A stretch of 38,751 nucleotides of DNA, from assembly GCA_036399055.1 (NCBI GenBank), contig DASWNX010000038.1, positions 1 to 38,751 on the forward strand, given 5' to 3'. This document shows positions 19,351-27,914 of this stretch, piece by piece. Position 1 is the first letter of the stretch. The number at the start of each line of letters is the position of its first letter. Under the pieces are notes generated by a model, which saw only the letters and a program-made list of their open reading frames with translations, did no database searches and was not told the origin of the DNA. The translations under genes were made by a program, and so were the position numbers. Origin of the DNA: Jatrophihabitans sp. Its GTDB lineage: Bacteria > Actinomycetota > Actinomycetes > Mycobacteriales > Jatrophihabitantaceae.

Positions 19351-19764
19351 ATGTTGATCCCACGGCGGGTTAAGCACCGCAAGCAGCACCACCCGGATCG
19401 CACCGGGCCTGCCAAGGGTGGCACCCGTGTCACCTTCGGCGAGTACGGCGTTCAGGCGCTCGAGCCTGCCTACATCACCAACCGCCAGATCGAGTCGGCG
19501 CGTATCGCCATCAACCGGCACATCCGCCGTGGTGGCAAGGTCTGGATCAACATCTACCCAGACCGCCCGCTGACCAAGAAGCCTGCCGAGACCCGGATGG
19601 GTTCGGGTAAGGGTTCGCCGGAATGGTGGATCGCCAACATCAAGCCGGGACGGGTGCTCTTCGAGCTGTCCTACCCGGATGAGAAGACGGCCAAAGAGGC
19701 CCTGACCCGGGCCATCCACAAGCTGCCCATGAAGTGCCGGATCGTGAAGCGGGAGGAGTTCTGA
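19351..19764 (+). CDS. rplP: 50S ribosomal protein L16
   Basis: L16 stabilises tRNA binding in the 50S A and P sites. The 137-aa product has the family start [13 protein letters not shown] and the [10 protein letters not shown] motif. It begins 3 nt after rpsC and shares one base with rpmC (TGATG). Confidence 0.99.
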   Translation: MLIPRRVKHRKQHHPDRTGPAKGGTRVTFGEYGVQALEPAYITNRQIESARIAINRHIRRGGKVWINIYPDRPLTKKPAETRMGSGKGSPEWWIANIKPGRVLFELSYPDEKTAKEALTRAIHKLPMKCRIVKREEF

Positions 19765-19997
19765 TGGCTACCACGTCCAACACCAGCGAGCTTCGCGAGC
19801 TGCACGACGCGGAACTGCAGACCCGGCTGCGGGAGTTCAAGGAAGAGCTGTTCAACCTGCGCTTCCAGATGGCGACCGGACAACTGGACAACAACCGGCG
19901 GCTGCGCGTCGTGCGGCACGACATCGCGCGGATCTACACGATCCTGCGCGAGCGCGAGCTAGGCCTGTCGGTAGCACCTGAAGGAGGCGCGGCATGA
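19764..19997 (+). CDS. rpmC: 50S ribosomal protein L29
   Basis: L29 is a small helical-hairpin protein at the tunnel exit. The ATG at 19764 is chosen over an upstream in-frame GTG because it overlaps the rplP stop and follows GGGAGGAG at 19751-19758. The 77-aa product contains the family core [20 protein letters not shown]. It overlaps rpsQ by 4 nt (ATGA). Confidence 0.98.
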   Translation: MATTSNTSELRELHDAELQTRLREFKEELFNLRFQMATGQLDNNRRLRVVRHDIARIYTILRERELGLSVAPEGGAA

Positions 19998-20284
19998 GCA
20001 CGGACGCAACCCCGGCTACCACCGAGACCGTTCGCGACGCCGACCGCAAGGTCCGTGAGGGCCTGGTCGTCAGCGACAAGATGGACAAGACGGTGGTGGT
20101 CGCGGTCGAGGACCGGGTCAAGCACCCGCTCTACGGCAAGGTCATCCGGCGCACCAACAAGCTCAAGGCTCACGACGAGGCCAACTCGGCCGGCGTCGGC
20201 GACCGGGTGCTGTTGATGGAGACCCGCCCGCTGTCGGCCACCAAGCGCTGGCGCGTGGTGGAGATCATCGAGCGCGCCAAGTAA
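19994..20284 (+). CDS. rpsQ: 30S ribosomal protein S17
   Basis: S17 is a primary 16S rRNA-binding OB-fold protein. The 96-aa product has an N-terminal Thr-rich extension, then the conserved [17 protein letters not shown] core. It overlaps rpmC by 4 nt and ends the S10 operon; a 96-nt gap follows. Confidence 0.98.
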   Translation: MSTDATPATTETVRDADRKVREGLVVSDKMDKTVVVAVEDRVKHPLYGKVIRRTNKLKAHDEANSAGVGDRVLLMETRPLSATKRWRVVEIIERAK

Positions 20285-20295
20285 GAGACAACGTT

Positions 20296-20315
20296 CCGCC
20301 CGGCGACCCGGGCGG
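20296..20315 (+). other. Hairpin between rpsQ and rplN
   Basis: An 8-bp perfect G/C stem (20296-20303 with 20308-20315) with loop CGAC lies 11 nt past rpsQ, at the boundary between the S10 and spc gene groups. It has no U-tract. It may attenuate or process the transcript; I see no clear promoter for rplN in the 96-nt gap. Confidence 0.5.
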
Positions 20316-20380
20316 GAGCAAGACGGCATAGTAAGGGCCCGCCACGAGGCCTGGTTAGCCACGATTTTGGGAGTAAGGCT

Positions 20381-20749
20381 GTGATTCAGCAGGAGTCGCG
20401 ACTGCGCGTCGCCGACAACACCGGCGCCAAGGAGATCTTGTGCATCCGGGTGTTGGGCGGCTCGGGTCGGCGCTACGCGGGCATCGGCGACATCATCGTC
20501 GCCACCGTCAAGGACGCTTTGCCCGGCGCCGGTGTCAAGAAGGGTGACGTCGTCAAGGCCGTCATCGTCCGGACGGTGAAGGAGCGTCGGCGTGCCGATG
20601 GCTCCTACATCAAGTTCGACGAGAACGCCGCCGTGCTGATCAAGGCAGACGGCGAGCCTCGCGGCACCCGCATCTTCGGCCCGGTCGGGCGCGAGTTACG
20701 CGACAAGAAGTTCATGAAGATCATCTCGCTGGCTCCGGAGGTGCTGTAG
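20381..20749 (+). CDS. rplN: 50S ribosomal protein L14
   Basis: L14 sits at the subunit interface and contacts 16S helix 14. It begins at GTG 20381 after GGGAGTAAGG. The 122-aa protein has the canonical start [18 protein letters not shown] and the GRRYAGIGD motif. It is followed after 2 nt by rplX. Confidence 0.99.
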   Translation: MIQQESRLRVADNTGAKEILCIRVLGGSGRRYAGIGDIIVATVKDALPGAGVKKGDVVKAVIVRTVKERRRADGSYIKFDENAAVLIKADGEPRGTRIFGPVGRELRDKKFMKIISLAPEVL

Positions 20750-20751
20750 CC

Positions 20752-21066
20752 ATGAAGATCAAGAAAGGCGACGAGGTCGTCGTCATCGCAGGCAAGGACC
20801 GCGGAAAGACCGGCAAGGTGATCGCGTCGTACCCCGCCGAGAACAAGGTCATCGTCGAGGGCGTCAACCGGGTCACCAAGCACACCCCGGTCTCAGCCAA
20901 CGCCCGGGGAGCCAAGACCGGCGGGATCGTGACCCAGGAAGCCAAGGTCGACGCCAGCAACGTGATGCTGGTGGTGGACGGCCAGGCCACCCGGGTCGGC
21001 TACCGCCGAGATGAAGAGACCGGCCGCAACGTCCGCGTTGCCCGCCGCACTGGAAAGGACCTGTGA
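20752..21066 (+). CDS. rplX: 50S ribosomal protein L24
   Basis: L24 is an assembly-initiator protein near the tunnel exit. The 104-aa product opens with a KOW motif ([20 protein letters not shown], residues 4-23). Its stop overlaps the rplE start by one base. Confidence 0.99.
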   Translation: MKIKKGDEVVVIAGKDRGKTGKVIASYPAENKVIVEGVNRVTKHTPVSANARGAKTGGIVTQEAKVDASNVMLVVDGQATRVGYRRDEETGRNVRVARRTGKDL

Positions 21067-21641
21067 TGAGCACCGAGGCAAGCACCACTGCGGTGCCGGC
21101 GCCGCGGTTGAAGCTGCGCTACCGCCAGGAGATCGTGCCTGCGCTGCAGAGCGAGTTCTCCTACGCCAACCCCATGCAGGTCCCCGGCGTCGTCAAGATC
21201 GTCGTGAACATGGGAGTCGGGCAGGCCGCCAAGGACGCCAAGCTGATGGACGGGGCGGTGCGTGACCTGACCCTGATCACCGGTCAGAAGCCGCTCGTGC
21301 AGAAGGCCCGCGTCTCCATCGCCCAGTTCAAGCTGCGCGAGGGCATGCCGATCGGCGCGAAGGTGACCCTGCGGGGTGACCGCATGTGGGAGTTCCTGGA
21401 CCGGCTGCTGAGCCTGGCGCTGCCCCGAATCCGTGACTTCCGCGGGCTCTCGCCCAAGCAGTTCGACGGCAACGGCAACTACACCTTCGGCCTCAACGAG
21501 CAGTCCATGTTCCACGAGATCGACCCCGACACGATCGATCGCCCGCGCGGCATGGACATCACCGTCGTGACAACGGCGAAAAACGACGATGAGGGTCGCG
21601 CGCTGCTTCGGGCGCTCGGCTTTCCGTTCAAGGAGAACTAG
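21066..21641 (+). CDS. rplE: 50S ribosomal protein L5
   Basis: L5 binds 5S rRNA and contacts P-site tRNA. ATG 21066 overlaps the rplX stop; GTG 21063, one codon earlier, would give a 4-nt overlap and is also possible. The 191-aa product carries the family motifs [18 protein letters not shown] and [18 protein letters not shown]. It is followed after 3 nt by the S14 gene. Confidence 0.99.
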   Translation: MSTEASTTAVPAPRLKLRYRQEIVPALQSEFSYANPMQVPGVVKIVVNMGVGQAAKDAKLMDGAVRDLTLITGQKPLVQKARVSIAQFKLREGMPIGAKVTLRGDRMWEFLDRLLSLALPRIRDFRGLSPKQFDGNGNYTFGLNEQSMFHEIDPDTIDRPRGMDITVVTTAKNDDEGRALLRALGFPFKEN

Positions 21642-21644
21642 GTC

Positions 21645-21830
21645 ATGGCCAAGACTTCACTCAGGATCAAGGCGGCGGCAAAGCCGAAGTTCGCGGTTCG
21701 CGGGTACACCCGGTGCCAGCGCTGCGGTCGGTCCCAGGCTGTCTACAAGAAGTTCGGACTCTGCCGGATCTGCCTGCGTGAGATGACCCATGCCGGCGAG
21801 CTGCCCGGCATGACCAAGTCGAGCTGGTAG
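21645..21830 (+). CDS. rpsZ: 30S ribosomal protein S14 type Z (zinc-binding)
   Basis: S14 helps assemble the 30S head. This is the short 61-aa, zinc-binding form, with two CxxC pairs (Cys24/Cys27 and Cys40/Cys43) intact. It is the housekeeping type found in the spc operon of actinobacteria; the zinc-free stress paralogue, if present, is elsewhere. A 184-nt gap, the longest inside the ribosomal part of the spc operon, follows. Confidence 0.98.
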   Translation: MAKTSLRIKAAAKPKFAVRGYTRCQRCGRSQAVYKKFGLCRICLREMTHAGELPGMTKSSW

Positions 21831-21973
21831 ACCGCTCCCTGTTCAGCCGCACGATCTCGATTTCTCAATCGAGCAGCGATCAGGCAAACTTGTCTGGTTG
21901 TCCATTTGCTTCGAAGCAGGCCCCGTCCGGATGCCGGATCGCCGGGAACCGCTCCGAGAGAGGTAAGACCTTG

Positions 21974-22018
21974 ATGAATCAGCTCTTCGCCGTCCCGAAC
22001 CGCGAGGCCGTCTCATGA
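21974..22018 (+). CDS. Candidate 14-codon leader ORF of rpsH
   Basis: ATG 21974 (or TTG 21971 directly before it) opens a 14-residue frame, [14 protein letters not shown], whose TGA (22016-22018) overlaps the rpsH ATG in an ATGA arrangement. An AGAGAGGTAAG ribosome-binding site lies at 21957-21967, while rpsH itself has only a weak one. This looks like a coupling leader for rpsH, not a functional peptide gene. There is no proof it is translated. Confidence 0.4.
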   Translation: MNQLFAVPNREAVS

Positions 22019-22422
22019 CGATGACGGACCCCATCGCCGACATGCTGACCCGTCTGCGTAACGCCAACTCGGCGTTTCACGACACGGTGTCCATGCCCCA
22101 CAGCAAGCTCAAGGCTCACATCGCCGAGATCCTGCAGCAGCAGGGTTACATCTCAGGCTTCCAGGTGACCGACACCGAGGGCGACCTGCCCGGCAAGGTG
22201 CTGACCCTGAACCTGAAGTACGGCCCCAATCGCGAGCGCAGCATCGCCGGCGTGCGCCGAGTGTCCAAGCCCGGACTTCGGGTGTACGCCAAGTCCACCG
22301 GACTGCCCCGGGTGCTCGGCGGCCTGGGCATCGCCATCATCTCGTCCTCGTCCGGTCTGTTGACCGACCGGCAGGCCGCCAAGCGTGGAGTGGGTGGGGA
22401 AGTCCTCGCCTACGTCTGGTAG
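22015..22422 (+). CDS. rpsH: 30S ribosomal protein S8
   Basis: S8 is a central 16S rRNA-binding protein and, in E. coli, the repressor of the spc operon. The start [11 protein letters not shown] matches other actinobacterial S8 proteins, which supports ATG 22015 over ATG 22021. The product is 135 aa, ending GGEVLAYVW. It is followed after 12 nt by rplF. Confidence 0.99.
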   Translation: MTMTDPIADMLTRLRNANSAFHDTVSMPHSKLKAHIAEILQQQGYISGFQVTDTEGDLPGKVLTLNLKYGPNRERSIAGVRRVSKPGLRVYAKSTGLPRVLGGLGIAIISSSSGLLTDRQAAKRGVGGEVLAYVW

Positions 22423-22434
22423 GGGAGCCCCAAC

Positions 22435-22971
22435 ATGAGTCGCATCGGCAAGCTGCCGATCCCGGTCCCGAGCGGGGTGGAGGTCGCGATCGACGGCCAG
22501 CACGTCACCGTCAAGGGCCCCAAGGGCAGCCTTTCGCACGTCCTCTCCGAGCCGATCACGATCGCTCAGGAGGACGGCACGTTGAACGTGGTCCGTCCCG
22601 ACGACGAGCGGGTGTCCAAGTCGCTGCACGGGCTGTCCCGGACGTTGATCGCGAACATGGTGGTCGGAGTCACCTCCGGCTACATCAAGAATCTCGAGAT
22701 CGTCGGCACCGGTTACCGGGTCGCGGCCAAGGGCGGTGACCTGGAGTTCGCTCTGGGTTTCAGCCACCCGGTCCTGATCACCGCGCCCGAGGGCATCTCG
22801 TTCAGAGTCGACTCCCCGACCCGGTTCGCCGTCGAAGGCATCGACAAGCAGAAGGTCGGCGAAGTGGCCGCCAACATCCGCAAGTTGCGCAAGCCTGACC
22901 CTTACAAGGGCAAGGGCGTGCGTTACCAGGGTGAGGTCATCCGCCGCAAGGCCGGAAAGACGGGTAAGTAA
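22435..22971 (+). CDS. rplF: 50S ribosomal protein L6
   Basis: L6 lies near the factor-binding site of the 50S subunit. The 178-aa product shows the family start [12 protein letters not shown] and the C-terminal [15 protein letters not shown] motif. Its TAA overlaps the rplR ATG by one base. Confidence 0.99.
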   Translation: MSRIGKLPIPVPSGVEVAIDGQHVTVKGPKGSLSHVLSEPITIAQEDGTLNVVRPDDERVSKSLHGLSRTLIANMVVGVTSGYIKNLEIVGTGYRVAAKGGDLEFALGFSHPVLITAPEGISFRVDSPTRFAVEGIDKQKVGEVAANIRKLRKPDPYKGKGVRYQGEVIRRKAGKTGK

Positions 22972-23360
22972 TGGCTGCCTCAGGCATCGTCAAGCGCGCA
23001 CGACGTTCGGCCGGAGTCTCGGCCACTCGCCGCACCGGTAAGGCACGCCGGCATTTCCGGCTGCGCAAGAAGGTCGTCGGCACCGAGAGCCGGCCCCGGC
23101 TGGTCGTCAGCCGCTCAGCCCGGCACCTGTACGTGCAGCTGGTCGATGACAGCAAGGGCATCACGTTGGCCTCTGCCTCGACCTTCAAGCTGACCGACGG
23201 CGACAAGACCGCCCAGGCCCGTCAGGTCGGCGCCGCCGTCGCCGAGTCGGCCAAGGCTGCCGGCGTCACCAAGGTGGTGCTCGACCGTGGGGGCAACACC
23301 TACACCGGCCGGATCGCGGCGTTCGCCGACGCCGCCCGCGAAGGCGGTTTGGAGTTCTGA
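22971..23360 (+). CDS. rplR: 50S ribosomal protein L18
   Basis: L18 binds 5S rRNA with L5. The 129-aa product has the basic N-terminus and the core [20 protein letters not shown] and [20 protein letters not shown] segments. Its stop codon overlaps the start of a 20-codon ORF that leads exactly into rpsE. Confidence 0.99.
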   Translation: MAASGIVKRARRSAGVSATRRTGKARRHFRLRKKVVGTESRPRLVVSRSARHLYVQLVDDSKGITLASASTFKLTDGDKTAQARQVGAAVAESAKAAGVTKVVLDRGGNTYTGRIAAFADAAREGGLEF

Positions 23361-23422
23361 TGAGCCGCCTCCCCAAGAGCAATCGCACGCACATGTCCAG
23401 CAACAGTGAGGGAACAGCCTGA
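23360..23422 (+). CDS. Candidate 20-codon bridging ORF, rplR to rpsE
   Basis: ATG 23360 overlaps the rplR TGA (TGATG), and after 20 codons (beginning MSRLPKSNR, ending NSEGTA) the frame stops in a TGA at 23420-23422 that itself overlaps the rpsE ATG at 23422. The exact one-base joints on both sides suggest ribosomes run through from rplR to rpsE. The peptide is hydrophilic and has no family resemblance. rpsE has its own site (GAGGGA, 23408-23413), so the ORF may be only a coupling spacer. Confidence 0.4.
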   Translation: MSRLPKSNRTHMSSNSEGTA

Positions 23423-24051
23423 TGGCCTCCGCAACCCAAGGAACGCAGCGCGGCCCCCGCACCGGTGGCAACGAGCGCGCCGGCGGCAACGAGCGAGGCG
23501 GCCGCGACCGCCGGGACGGCCGTTCCGCTCCTGAGAAGAGCGCGCTGCTCGAGCGTGTCGTCACCATCAACCGGGTCGCCAAGGTCGTCAAGGGCGGTCG
23601 TCGGTTCAGCTTCACTGCGCTGGTCGTCGTCGGTGACGGTGACGGCACTGTGGGCGTCGGCTACGGCAAGGCCAAGGAAGTTCCGGCCGCGATCGCCAAG
23701 GGCGTCGAGGAAGCCAAGAAGAACTTCTTCAAGGTGCCCCGGATCGCCCTGACCATCCCGCACCCGGTGCAGGGTGAGAAGGCCGCCGGAGTGGTCCTGC
23801 TCAAGCCGGCCAGCCCCGGTACCGGCGTCATCGCCGGCGGGCCGGTGCGAGCCGTCCTGGAGTGCGCCGGCATCCACGACATCCTCAGCAAGTCCCTCGG
23901 CTCGGACAACCCGATCAACATCGTGCACGCCACCGAGGCGGCCCTGAAGCAGCTGGTCCGTCCCGAAGAGGTGGCCGCTCGTCGGGGCCTGCCGCTGGAG
24001 GACGTCGCTCCGGCGGGTCTGCTGCGCGCCCGTGCCGGACAGGGGGGCTGA
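23422..24051 (+). CDS. rpsE: 30S ribosomal protein S5
   Basis: S5 takes part in decoding fidelity and mRNA entry; changes in its loop give spectinomycin resistance. The 209-aa product has a Gly/Arg/Asn-rich N-terminal extension with two GGNER repeats before the conserved [20 protein letters not shown] core (about residues 43-62). The C-terminal domain is complete. It is followed after 3 nt by rpmD. Confidence 0.99.
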   Translation: MASATQGTQRGPRTGGNERAGGNERGGRDRRDGRSAPEKSALLERVVTINRVAKVVKGGRRFSFTALVVVGDGDGTVGVGYGKAKEVPAAIAKGVEEAKKNFFKVPRIALTIPHPVQGEKAAGVVLLKPASPGTGVIAGGPVRAVLECAGIHDILSKSLGSDNPINIVHATEAALKQLVRPEEVAARRGLPLEDVAPAGLLRARAGQGG

Positions 24052-24054
24052 GCG

Positions 24055-24237
24055 ATGGCCCGTCTGAAGATCACCCAGCTGCGCTCGGAGATCGGCTCCA
24101 AGGACAACCAGCGCCAGACGCTGCGTTCCCTCGGGCTGAAGCGAGTTCGCGACGTCGTCGTCAAAGAAGACCGGCCCGAGATCCGCGGCATGGTCCAGAC
24201 CGTGACCCACCTGGTCTCGGTCGAGGAGGTTGAGTAA
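24055..24237 (+). CDS. rpmD: 50S ribosomal protein L30
   Basis: A 60-aa L30, normal length, with the pattern ITQLRSEIGSKDNQRQTLRS near the start. L30 is a peripheral 23S rRNA-binding protein. It is tightly packed between rpsE and rplO, 3 nt from each. Confidence 0.98.
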   Translation: MARLKITQLRSEIGSKDNQRQTLRSLGLKRVRDVVVKEDRPEIRGMVQTVTHLVSVEEVE

Positions 24238-24240
24238 GTC

Positions 24241-24696
24241 ATGAGTGACGGTTTGCTGAAGGTTCATCACCTGCGCCCCGCGCCCGGCTCGAAGTCGGCC
24301 AAGATCCGGGTGGGTCGTGGTGAGGGCGGCAGGCGAGGCAAGACCGCCGGCCGCGGCACCAAGGGATCGAAGGCGCGGTACCAGGTTCCGGCCGGCTTCG
24401 AGGGCGGCCAGATGCCGATTCACATGCGGCTGCCCAAGCTCAAGGGTTTCCGTAACGCGTTCCGGGTCGAGTTCCAGGTCGTCAACGTCGCCAAGCTGGC
24501 CGAGCTCTTCCCCAACGGGGGAGCGGTCTCACCCGAGGCGATGATCGAGGCTGGAGCGGTGCGCAAGGGCTCCCCGATCAAGGTCCTGGGCACCGGCGAC
24601 CTCGGTGGCGTCAAGCTCGACGTGACGGCCCATGCCTTCTCAGCCAGCGCCGCGGAGAAGATCGCGGCGGCTGGCGGAAGCGTGAGCACGCTGTAG
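24241..24696 (+). CDS. rplO: 50S ribosomal protein L15
   Basis: L15 is a late-assembly 50S protein. The 151-aa product has the glycine-rich N-terminal arm ([20 protein letters not shown]) and the [18 protein letters not shown] motif. It is the last ribosomal gene before secY, and a hairpin follows 47 nt later. Confidence 0.99.
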   Translation: MSDGLLKVHHLRPAPGSKSAKIRVGRGEGGRRGKTAGRGTKGSKARYQVPAGFEGGQMPIHMRLPKLKGFRNAFRVEFQVVNVAKLAELFPNGGAVSPEAMIEAGAVRKGSPIKVLGTGDLGGVKLDVTAHAFSASAAEKIAAAGGSVSTL

Positions 24697-24743
24697 CACC
24701 GGCTGCCCATCCTCACCGGATGAGCCGCTAGGCACCCGTGGTA

Positions 24744-24769
24744 GGGCCGGACAGGTAACTGTCCGGCCC
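24744..24769 (+). terminator. Hairpin terminator after rplO
   Basis: An 11-bp perfect stem (24744-24754 with 24759-24769) is closed by a GTAA tetraloop of the stable GNRA class. It lacks a U-tract, as many actinobacterial terminators do. It could separate the spc ribosomal genes from secY-adk-map or act as an attenuator. Confidence 0.65.
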
Positions 24770-24822
24770 ACTGCGTATCGCCACGGGCCGCCTACGAACG
24801 GTGGTGCAAAGCGCTCGACTGT

Positions 24823-24828
24823 TAGGCT
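24823..24828 (+). promoter_or_regulatory. Possible -10 element for secY
   Basis: TAGGCT at 24823-24828 has the form TANNNT and lies between the post-rplO hairpin and secY, about 105 nt before the start codon. No good -35 sits at 16-18 nt upstream, so this is a weak call. Confidence 0.3.
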
Positions 24829-24932
24829 CGCACCGAGGCCACCGCCCCGACGTCCGTACAGCAGGCCCGGGCCCGGCGACCGACCCGAACTTCACAAAAC
24901 GGATTTACCTCGACCCCCGCGCAGGAGGATGT

Positions 24933-26240
24933 GTGCTCAGCGCTTTCGCGTCTGCTTTCCGGACGCCAGACCTGCGTAAGAAGCTGCTCTTCACCCTTGC
25001 CATGATCGGGCTGTACCGGCTGGGCGCGGCGGTTCCGACGCCCAACACCGACACAGTCGCGATCAACGCCTGCATCAAGACGGCCAGCGGCGCCAGCCAG
25101 ACGGCCTACGCGCTCATCAACCTGTTCTCAGGCGGCGCGCTGCTGAAGCTGTCGGTGTTCGCGCTGGGCATCATGCCCTACATCACCGCGAGCATCATCA
25201 TCCAACTTCTGGTCGTGGTGATCCCTCGGTTCGAGGCGTTGAAGAAAGAGGGCCAGTCCGGGCAGCAGAAGCTGACCCAGTACAGCAGGTACCTCACCAT
25301 CGGCCTGGCGATCCTGCAGTCCGCCGGCTTCATCGCCCTGGCGCGCTCGGGTCAGCTGTTCTCCGGCTCGGTCGACTGCGAGCCGCTCTACAGCGAGTCG
25401 ATCTTCGCCCTGGGCACCATGGTCGTCATAATGACGGCCGGCACCGCGGTGGTGATGTGGCTCGGTGAGTTGATCACCGACCGCGGCGTGGGCAACGGCA
25501 TGTCGATCCTGATGTTCGCCTCGATCGCGGCTCGGATCCCCTCCGAGGGCCAAGCGATCCTGAAGAACTCCGGCGCCTTCGCCTTCATCCTGATCCTGAT
25601 GCTGGGCTTTGCGATCATCGCGGCGGTGGTGTTCGTCGAGCAGGCGCAGCGCCGGATTCCGGTGCAGTACGCCAAGCGGATGATCGGGCGCCGGATGTAC
25701 GGCGGCACCTCCACCTACCTGCCGATGAAGGTCAACATGGCCGGCGTCATCCCGGTCATCTTCGCCTCCTCGCTGCTCTACATCCCGCAGCTGCTCTCCC
25801 AGCTCAACGGCAGCAGCACGTCGGGCCTGCAGCTGTGGATCACCAACCACCTGCTCAACCAGCAGGACTGGATCCACATCACGATCTACTTCCTGCTGAT
25901 CATCTTCTTCACCTACTTCTACGTCGGCATCACCTTCAACCCGGAGGAGCGAGCCGACGACATGAAGAAGTACGGCGGTTTCATCCCCGGCATCCGCCCC
26001 GGCCGGCCGACTGCGGAATACCTGCAGTACGTCCTCTCGCGGATCACGCTGCCGGGCGCGCTCTACCTCGGCATCATCGCCGTGATACCGAACTTCTTCT
26101 TCTCGATGACCGGCGGCAACAACCAGAACTTCCCCTTCGGCGGCACGGCCGTGCTGATCATGGTGGGTGTGGCGCTGGACACCGTCAAGCAGATCGAGAG
26201 CCAGCTCATGCAGCGCAACTACGAAGGGTTCTTGCGTTAA
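24933..26240 (+). CDS. secY: Protein translocase subunit SecY
   Basis: SecY forms the protein-conducting channel of the Sec system in the cytoplasmic membrane. GTG 24933 is chosen because AGGAGG is at 24923-24928 and the protein then begins [17 protein letters not shown], as in mycobacteria; an upstream in-frame GTG at 24801 is unlikely. The 435-aa product has the ten membrane segments expected, the [20 protein letters not shown] stretch and the cytoplasmic loops with [13 protein letters not shown] and [12 protein letters not shown]. Its stop overlaps a short bridging ORF. Confidence 0.99.
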   Translation: MLSAFASAFRTPDLRKKLLFTLAMIGLYRLGAAVPTPNTDTVAINACIKTASGASQTAYALINLFSGGALLKLSVFALGIMPYITASIIIQLLVVVIPRFEALKKEGQSGQQKLTQYSRYLTIGLAILQSAGFIALARSGQLFSGSVDCEPLYSESIFALGTMVVIMTAGTAVVMWLGELITDRGVGNGMSILMFASIAARIPSEGQAILKNSGAFAFILILMLGFAIIAAVVFVEQAQRRIPVQYAKRMIGRRMYGGTSTYLPMKVNMAGVIPVIFASSLLYIPQLLSQLNGSSTSGLQLWITNHLLNQQDWIHITIYFLLIIFFTYFYVGITFNPEERADDMKKYGGFIPGIRPGRPTAEYLQYVLSRITLPGALYLGIIAVIPNFFFSMTGGNNQNFPFGGTAVLIMVGVALDTVKQIESQLMQRNYEGFLR

Positions 26241-26320
26241 TGGCGAGGCGTCGTCCCCGTCGGCAGCCCAGCCGGCGGTCCCAGGCGCTGACGAGGCGGA
26301 GTGGACCGGTGAGAACCTAG
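26240..26320 (+). CDS. Candidate 26-codon Arg-rich bridging ORF, secY to adk
   Basis: ATG 26240 overlaps the secY TAA, and the frame stops at TAG 26318-26320, whose last base is the first base of the adk GTG. The 26-residue peptide has 10 arginines ([13 protein letters not shown] at the start). adk has no strong ribosome-binding site of its own (only GGTGAG), which fits a coupling role. There is no family resemblance and no proof of translation. Confidence 0.4.
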   Translation: MARRRPRRQPSRRSQALTRRSGPVRT

Positions 26321-26973
26321 TGCGACTCGTCCTTGTAGGACCCCCGGGCGCGGGCAAGGGAACCCAGGCCGGCTTCATCGCCGAACGCTTCTCCATTCCG
26401 CAGATCTCCACCGGCGACATCTTCAGAGCCAACGTCTCCGGCGGCACCAAGCTCGGCAAGCTCGCTAAGTCCTACATGGACGCCGGGGACCTGGTTCCCG
26501 ACGCGGTGACCATCGCGATGGTGCGTGACCGGCTGGGAGAGCCGGACACCGCCACCGGCTTTCTGCTCGACGGCTTCCCACGCAACGTGGCCCAGGCCTA
26601 CGAGCTCGATTCGGTGCTCGGCGACATGGGTGTCTCGCTCAACGTCGTGCTGGAACTCGAAGTCGACAACGAAGAGGTCGTGCGCCGGCTGTCCGGGCGT
26701 CGGATGTGCCGCAAGTGCGGCCACATCTGGCACATCGAGTACGACCCCACGAAGTCAGACGGGGCCTGTGACCTGTGCGGCGGCGAGCTGTTCCAGCGCG
26801 ACGACGACCTGGCCGAGACCGTCCGGCACCGGCTGGACGTCTATGCCGAGCAGACCGCGCCGCTGATCCAGTTCTACGACGGCCGCAGTCAGCTGGTGGT
26901 CGTGGACGCGCTGGGCCCGGTCGAGGACGTCACCGAGCGCGCGATCGCGGCCCTGACCAAAGCGATGTCCTGA
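26320..26973 (+). CDS. adk: Adenylate kinase, zinc-LID type
   Basis: Catalyses ATP + AMP to 2 ADP. GTG 26320 is chosen since the protein then starts [15 protein letters not shown] with the P-loop at residues 7-15. The product is 217 aa, the long form with a full LID domain carrying four cysteines (Cys130, Cys133, Cys150, Cys153) in the zinc-site pattern. The NMP-site motif [10 protein letters not shown] and the LLDGFPRN motif are intact. Mycobacterial Adk lacks this long LID. The gene is in the conserved secY-adk-map order; map starts 6 nt later. Confidence 0.98.
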   Translation: MRLVLVGPPGAGKGTQAGFIAERFSIPQISTGDIFRANVSGGTKLGKLAKSYMDAGDLVPDAVTIAMVRDRLGEPDTATGFLLDGFPRNVAQAYELDSVLGDMGVSLNVVLELEVDNEEVVRRLSGRRMCRKCGHIWHIEYDPTKSDGACDLCGGELFQRDDDLAETVRHRLDVYAEQTAPLIQFYDGRSQLVVVDALGPVEDVTERAIAALTKAMS

Positions 26974-26979
26974 ACCACC

Positions 26980-27816
26980 GTGCGACGCCGCCGCGACGAC
27001 ATCGAATTGAAGACGCCTGATCAGATCAGGTCGATGCGAGCCGCTGGCTTGGTGGTCGCGACGGGGTTGGCGGCCATGACCGAGGCGGCCAGGCCCGGGG
27101 TGTCGACCTACGAACTGGACCAGATCGCTCGGCAAGTGCTGGCTGAGGCCGGAGCCGTGTCGTCCTTTCTCGGGTACTCCGGCCCGCCGCCGTTCCCCGG
27201 CGTCATCTGCTCCTCACGCAATGCCAACGTGGTGCACGGAATCCCCAGCCGGGACGACGTGCTGGTCGACGGCGACCTGATCTCACTGGACTTCGGAGCG
27301 ATCGTCAACGGCTGGCACGGGGACGCCGCGGTCACCGTCGCGGTCGGCGAGGCGGCTGCCGACGCGCTGGCGCTGTCGCAGGCCTGCCGCGCCGCGCTGT
27401 GGGACGGCCTCGCCGCCGCTCAGGTCGGTGGCCGGCTCAGCGACATCTCCCATGCGGTGCAGACCTCGGTGCGCGGCGCAGGCGACTTCGGCATCGTCAC
27501 CGGCTATGGCGGGCACGGCATCGGCACCGCGATGCACATGGACCCGCACATCCTCAATTACGGAAAGCCCGGCAAGGGGCCGCAACTGGTGGCCGGGATG
27601 ACCCTGGCCATCGAGCCGATGATCACCCTCGGCTCGCCCCAGACCCGGCAGCTGTCCGACAACTGGACGGTGCAGACCGCCGACGGCTCCCTGTCCGCCC
27701 ACTGGGAGCACACGGTGGCGTTGCTGCCGGACGGGCTGTGGGTGCTGACTGCCCAGGACGGCGGCCGGGCCGAGCTGAGCGCCCGCGGGGCGCCGATCAG
27801 CGCTCTTGCCGACTGA
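26980..27816 (+). CDS. map: Methionine aminopeptidase, type I
   Basis: Removes the N-terminal Met from nascent proteins. The start GTG 26980 is 6 nt after adk; no clear ribosome-binding site is seen, so coupling to adk is likely. The 278-aa product has all active-site residues: catalytic His86 and metal ligands Asp104, Asp115, His179, Glu212 and Glu243. It has no long N-terminal zinc-finger or linker extension. In most actinobacteria infA follows map closely; here the ergothioneine genes follow. Confidence 0.98.
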   Translation: MRRRRDDIELKTPDQIRSMRAAGLVVATGLAAMTEAARPGVSTYELDQIARQVLAEAGAVSSFLGYSGPPPFPGVICSSRNANVVHGIPSRDDVLVDGDLISLDFGAIVNGWHGDAAVTVAVGEAAADALALSQACRAALWDGLAAAQVGGRLSDISHAVQTSVRGAGDFGIVTGYGGHGIGTAMHMDPHILNYGKPGKGPQLVAGMTLAIEPMITLGSPQTRQLSDNWTVQTADGSLSAHWEHTVALLPDGLWVLTAQDGGRAELSARGAPISALAD

Positions 27817-27832
27817 GCTCACCGCTCGGTGG

Positions 27833-27851
27833 CGCCGGCCCTGAGCCGGTG
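27833..27851 (+). terminator. Weak hairpin after map
   Basis: A 7-bp stem with one G-U pair (27833-27839 with 27845-27851) and a 5-nt loop lies 16 nt past map. No U-tract follows. It is a possible but weak end of the secY-adk-map transcript. Confidence 0.3.
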
Positions 27852-27872
27852 GCCGTCGCCGGGAGCGCGCGC

Positions 27873-27878
27873 TAGGTT
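27873..27878 (+). promoter_or_regulatory. Possible -10 element for egtABCD
   Basis: TAGGTT at 27873-27878 lies 36 nt before the egtA start and 57 nt after map, the right place for an egt promoter. No clear -35 is visible upstream (TGGCCG at 17-nt spacing is poor). Confidence 0.35.
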
Positions 27879-27914
27879 GGGATGACCTATCCGACCCAGT
27901 GAACGGAGGCGGCC

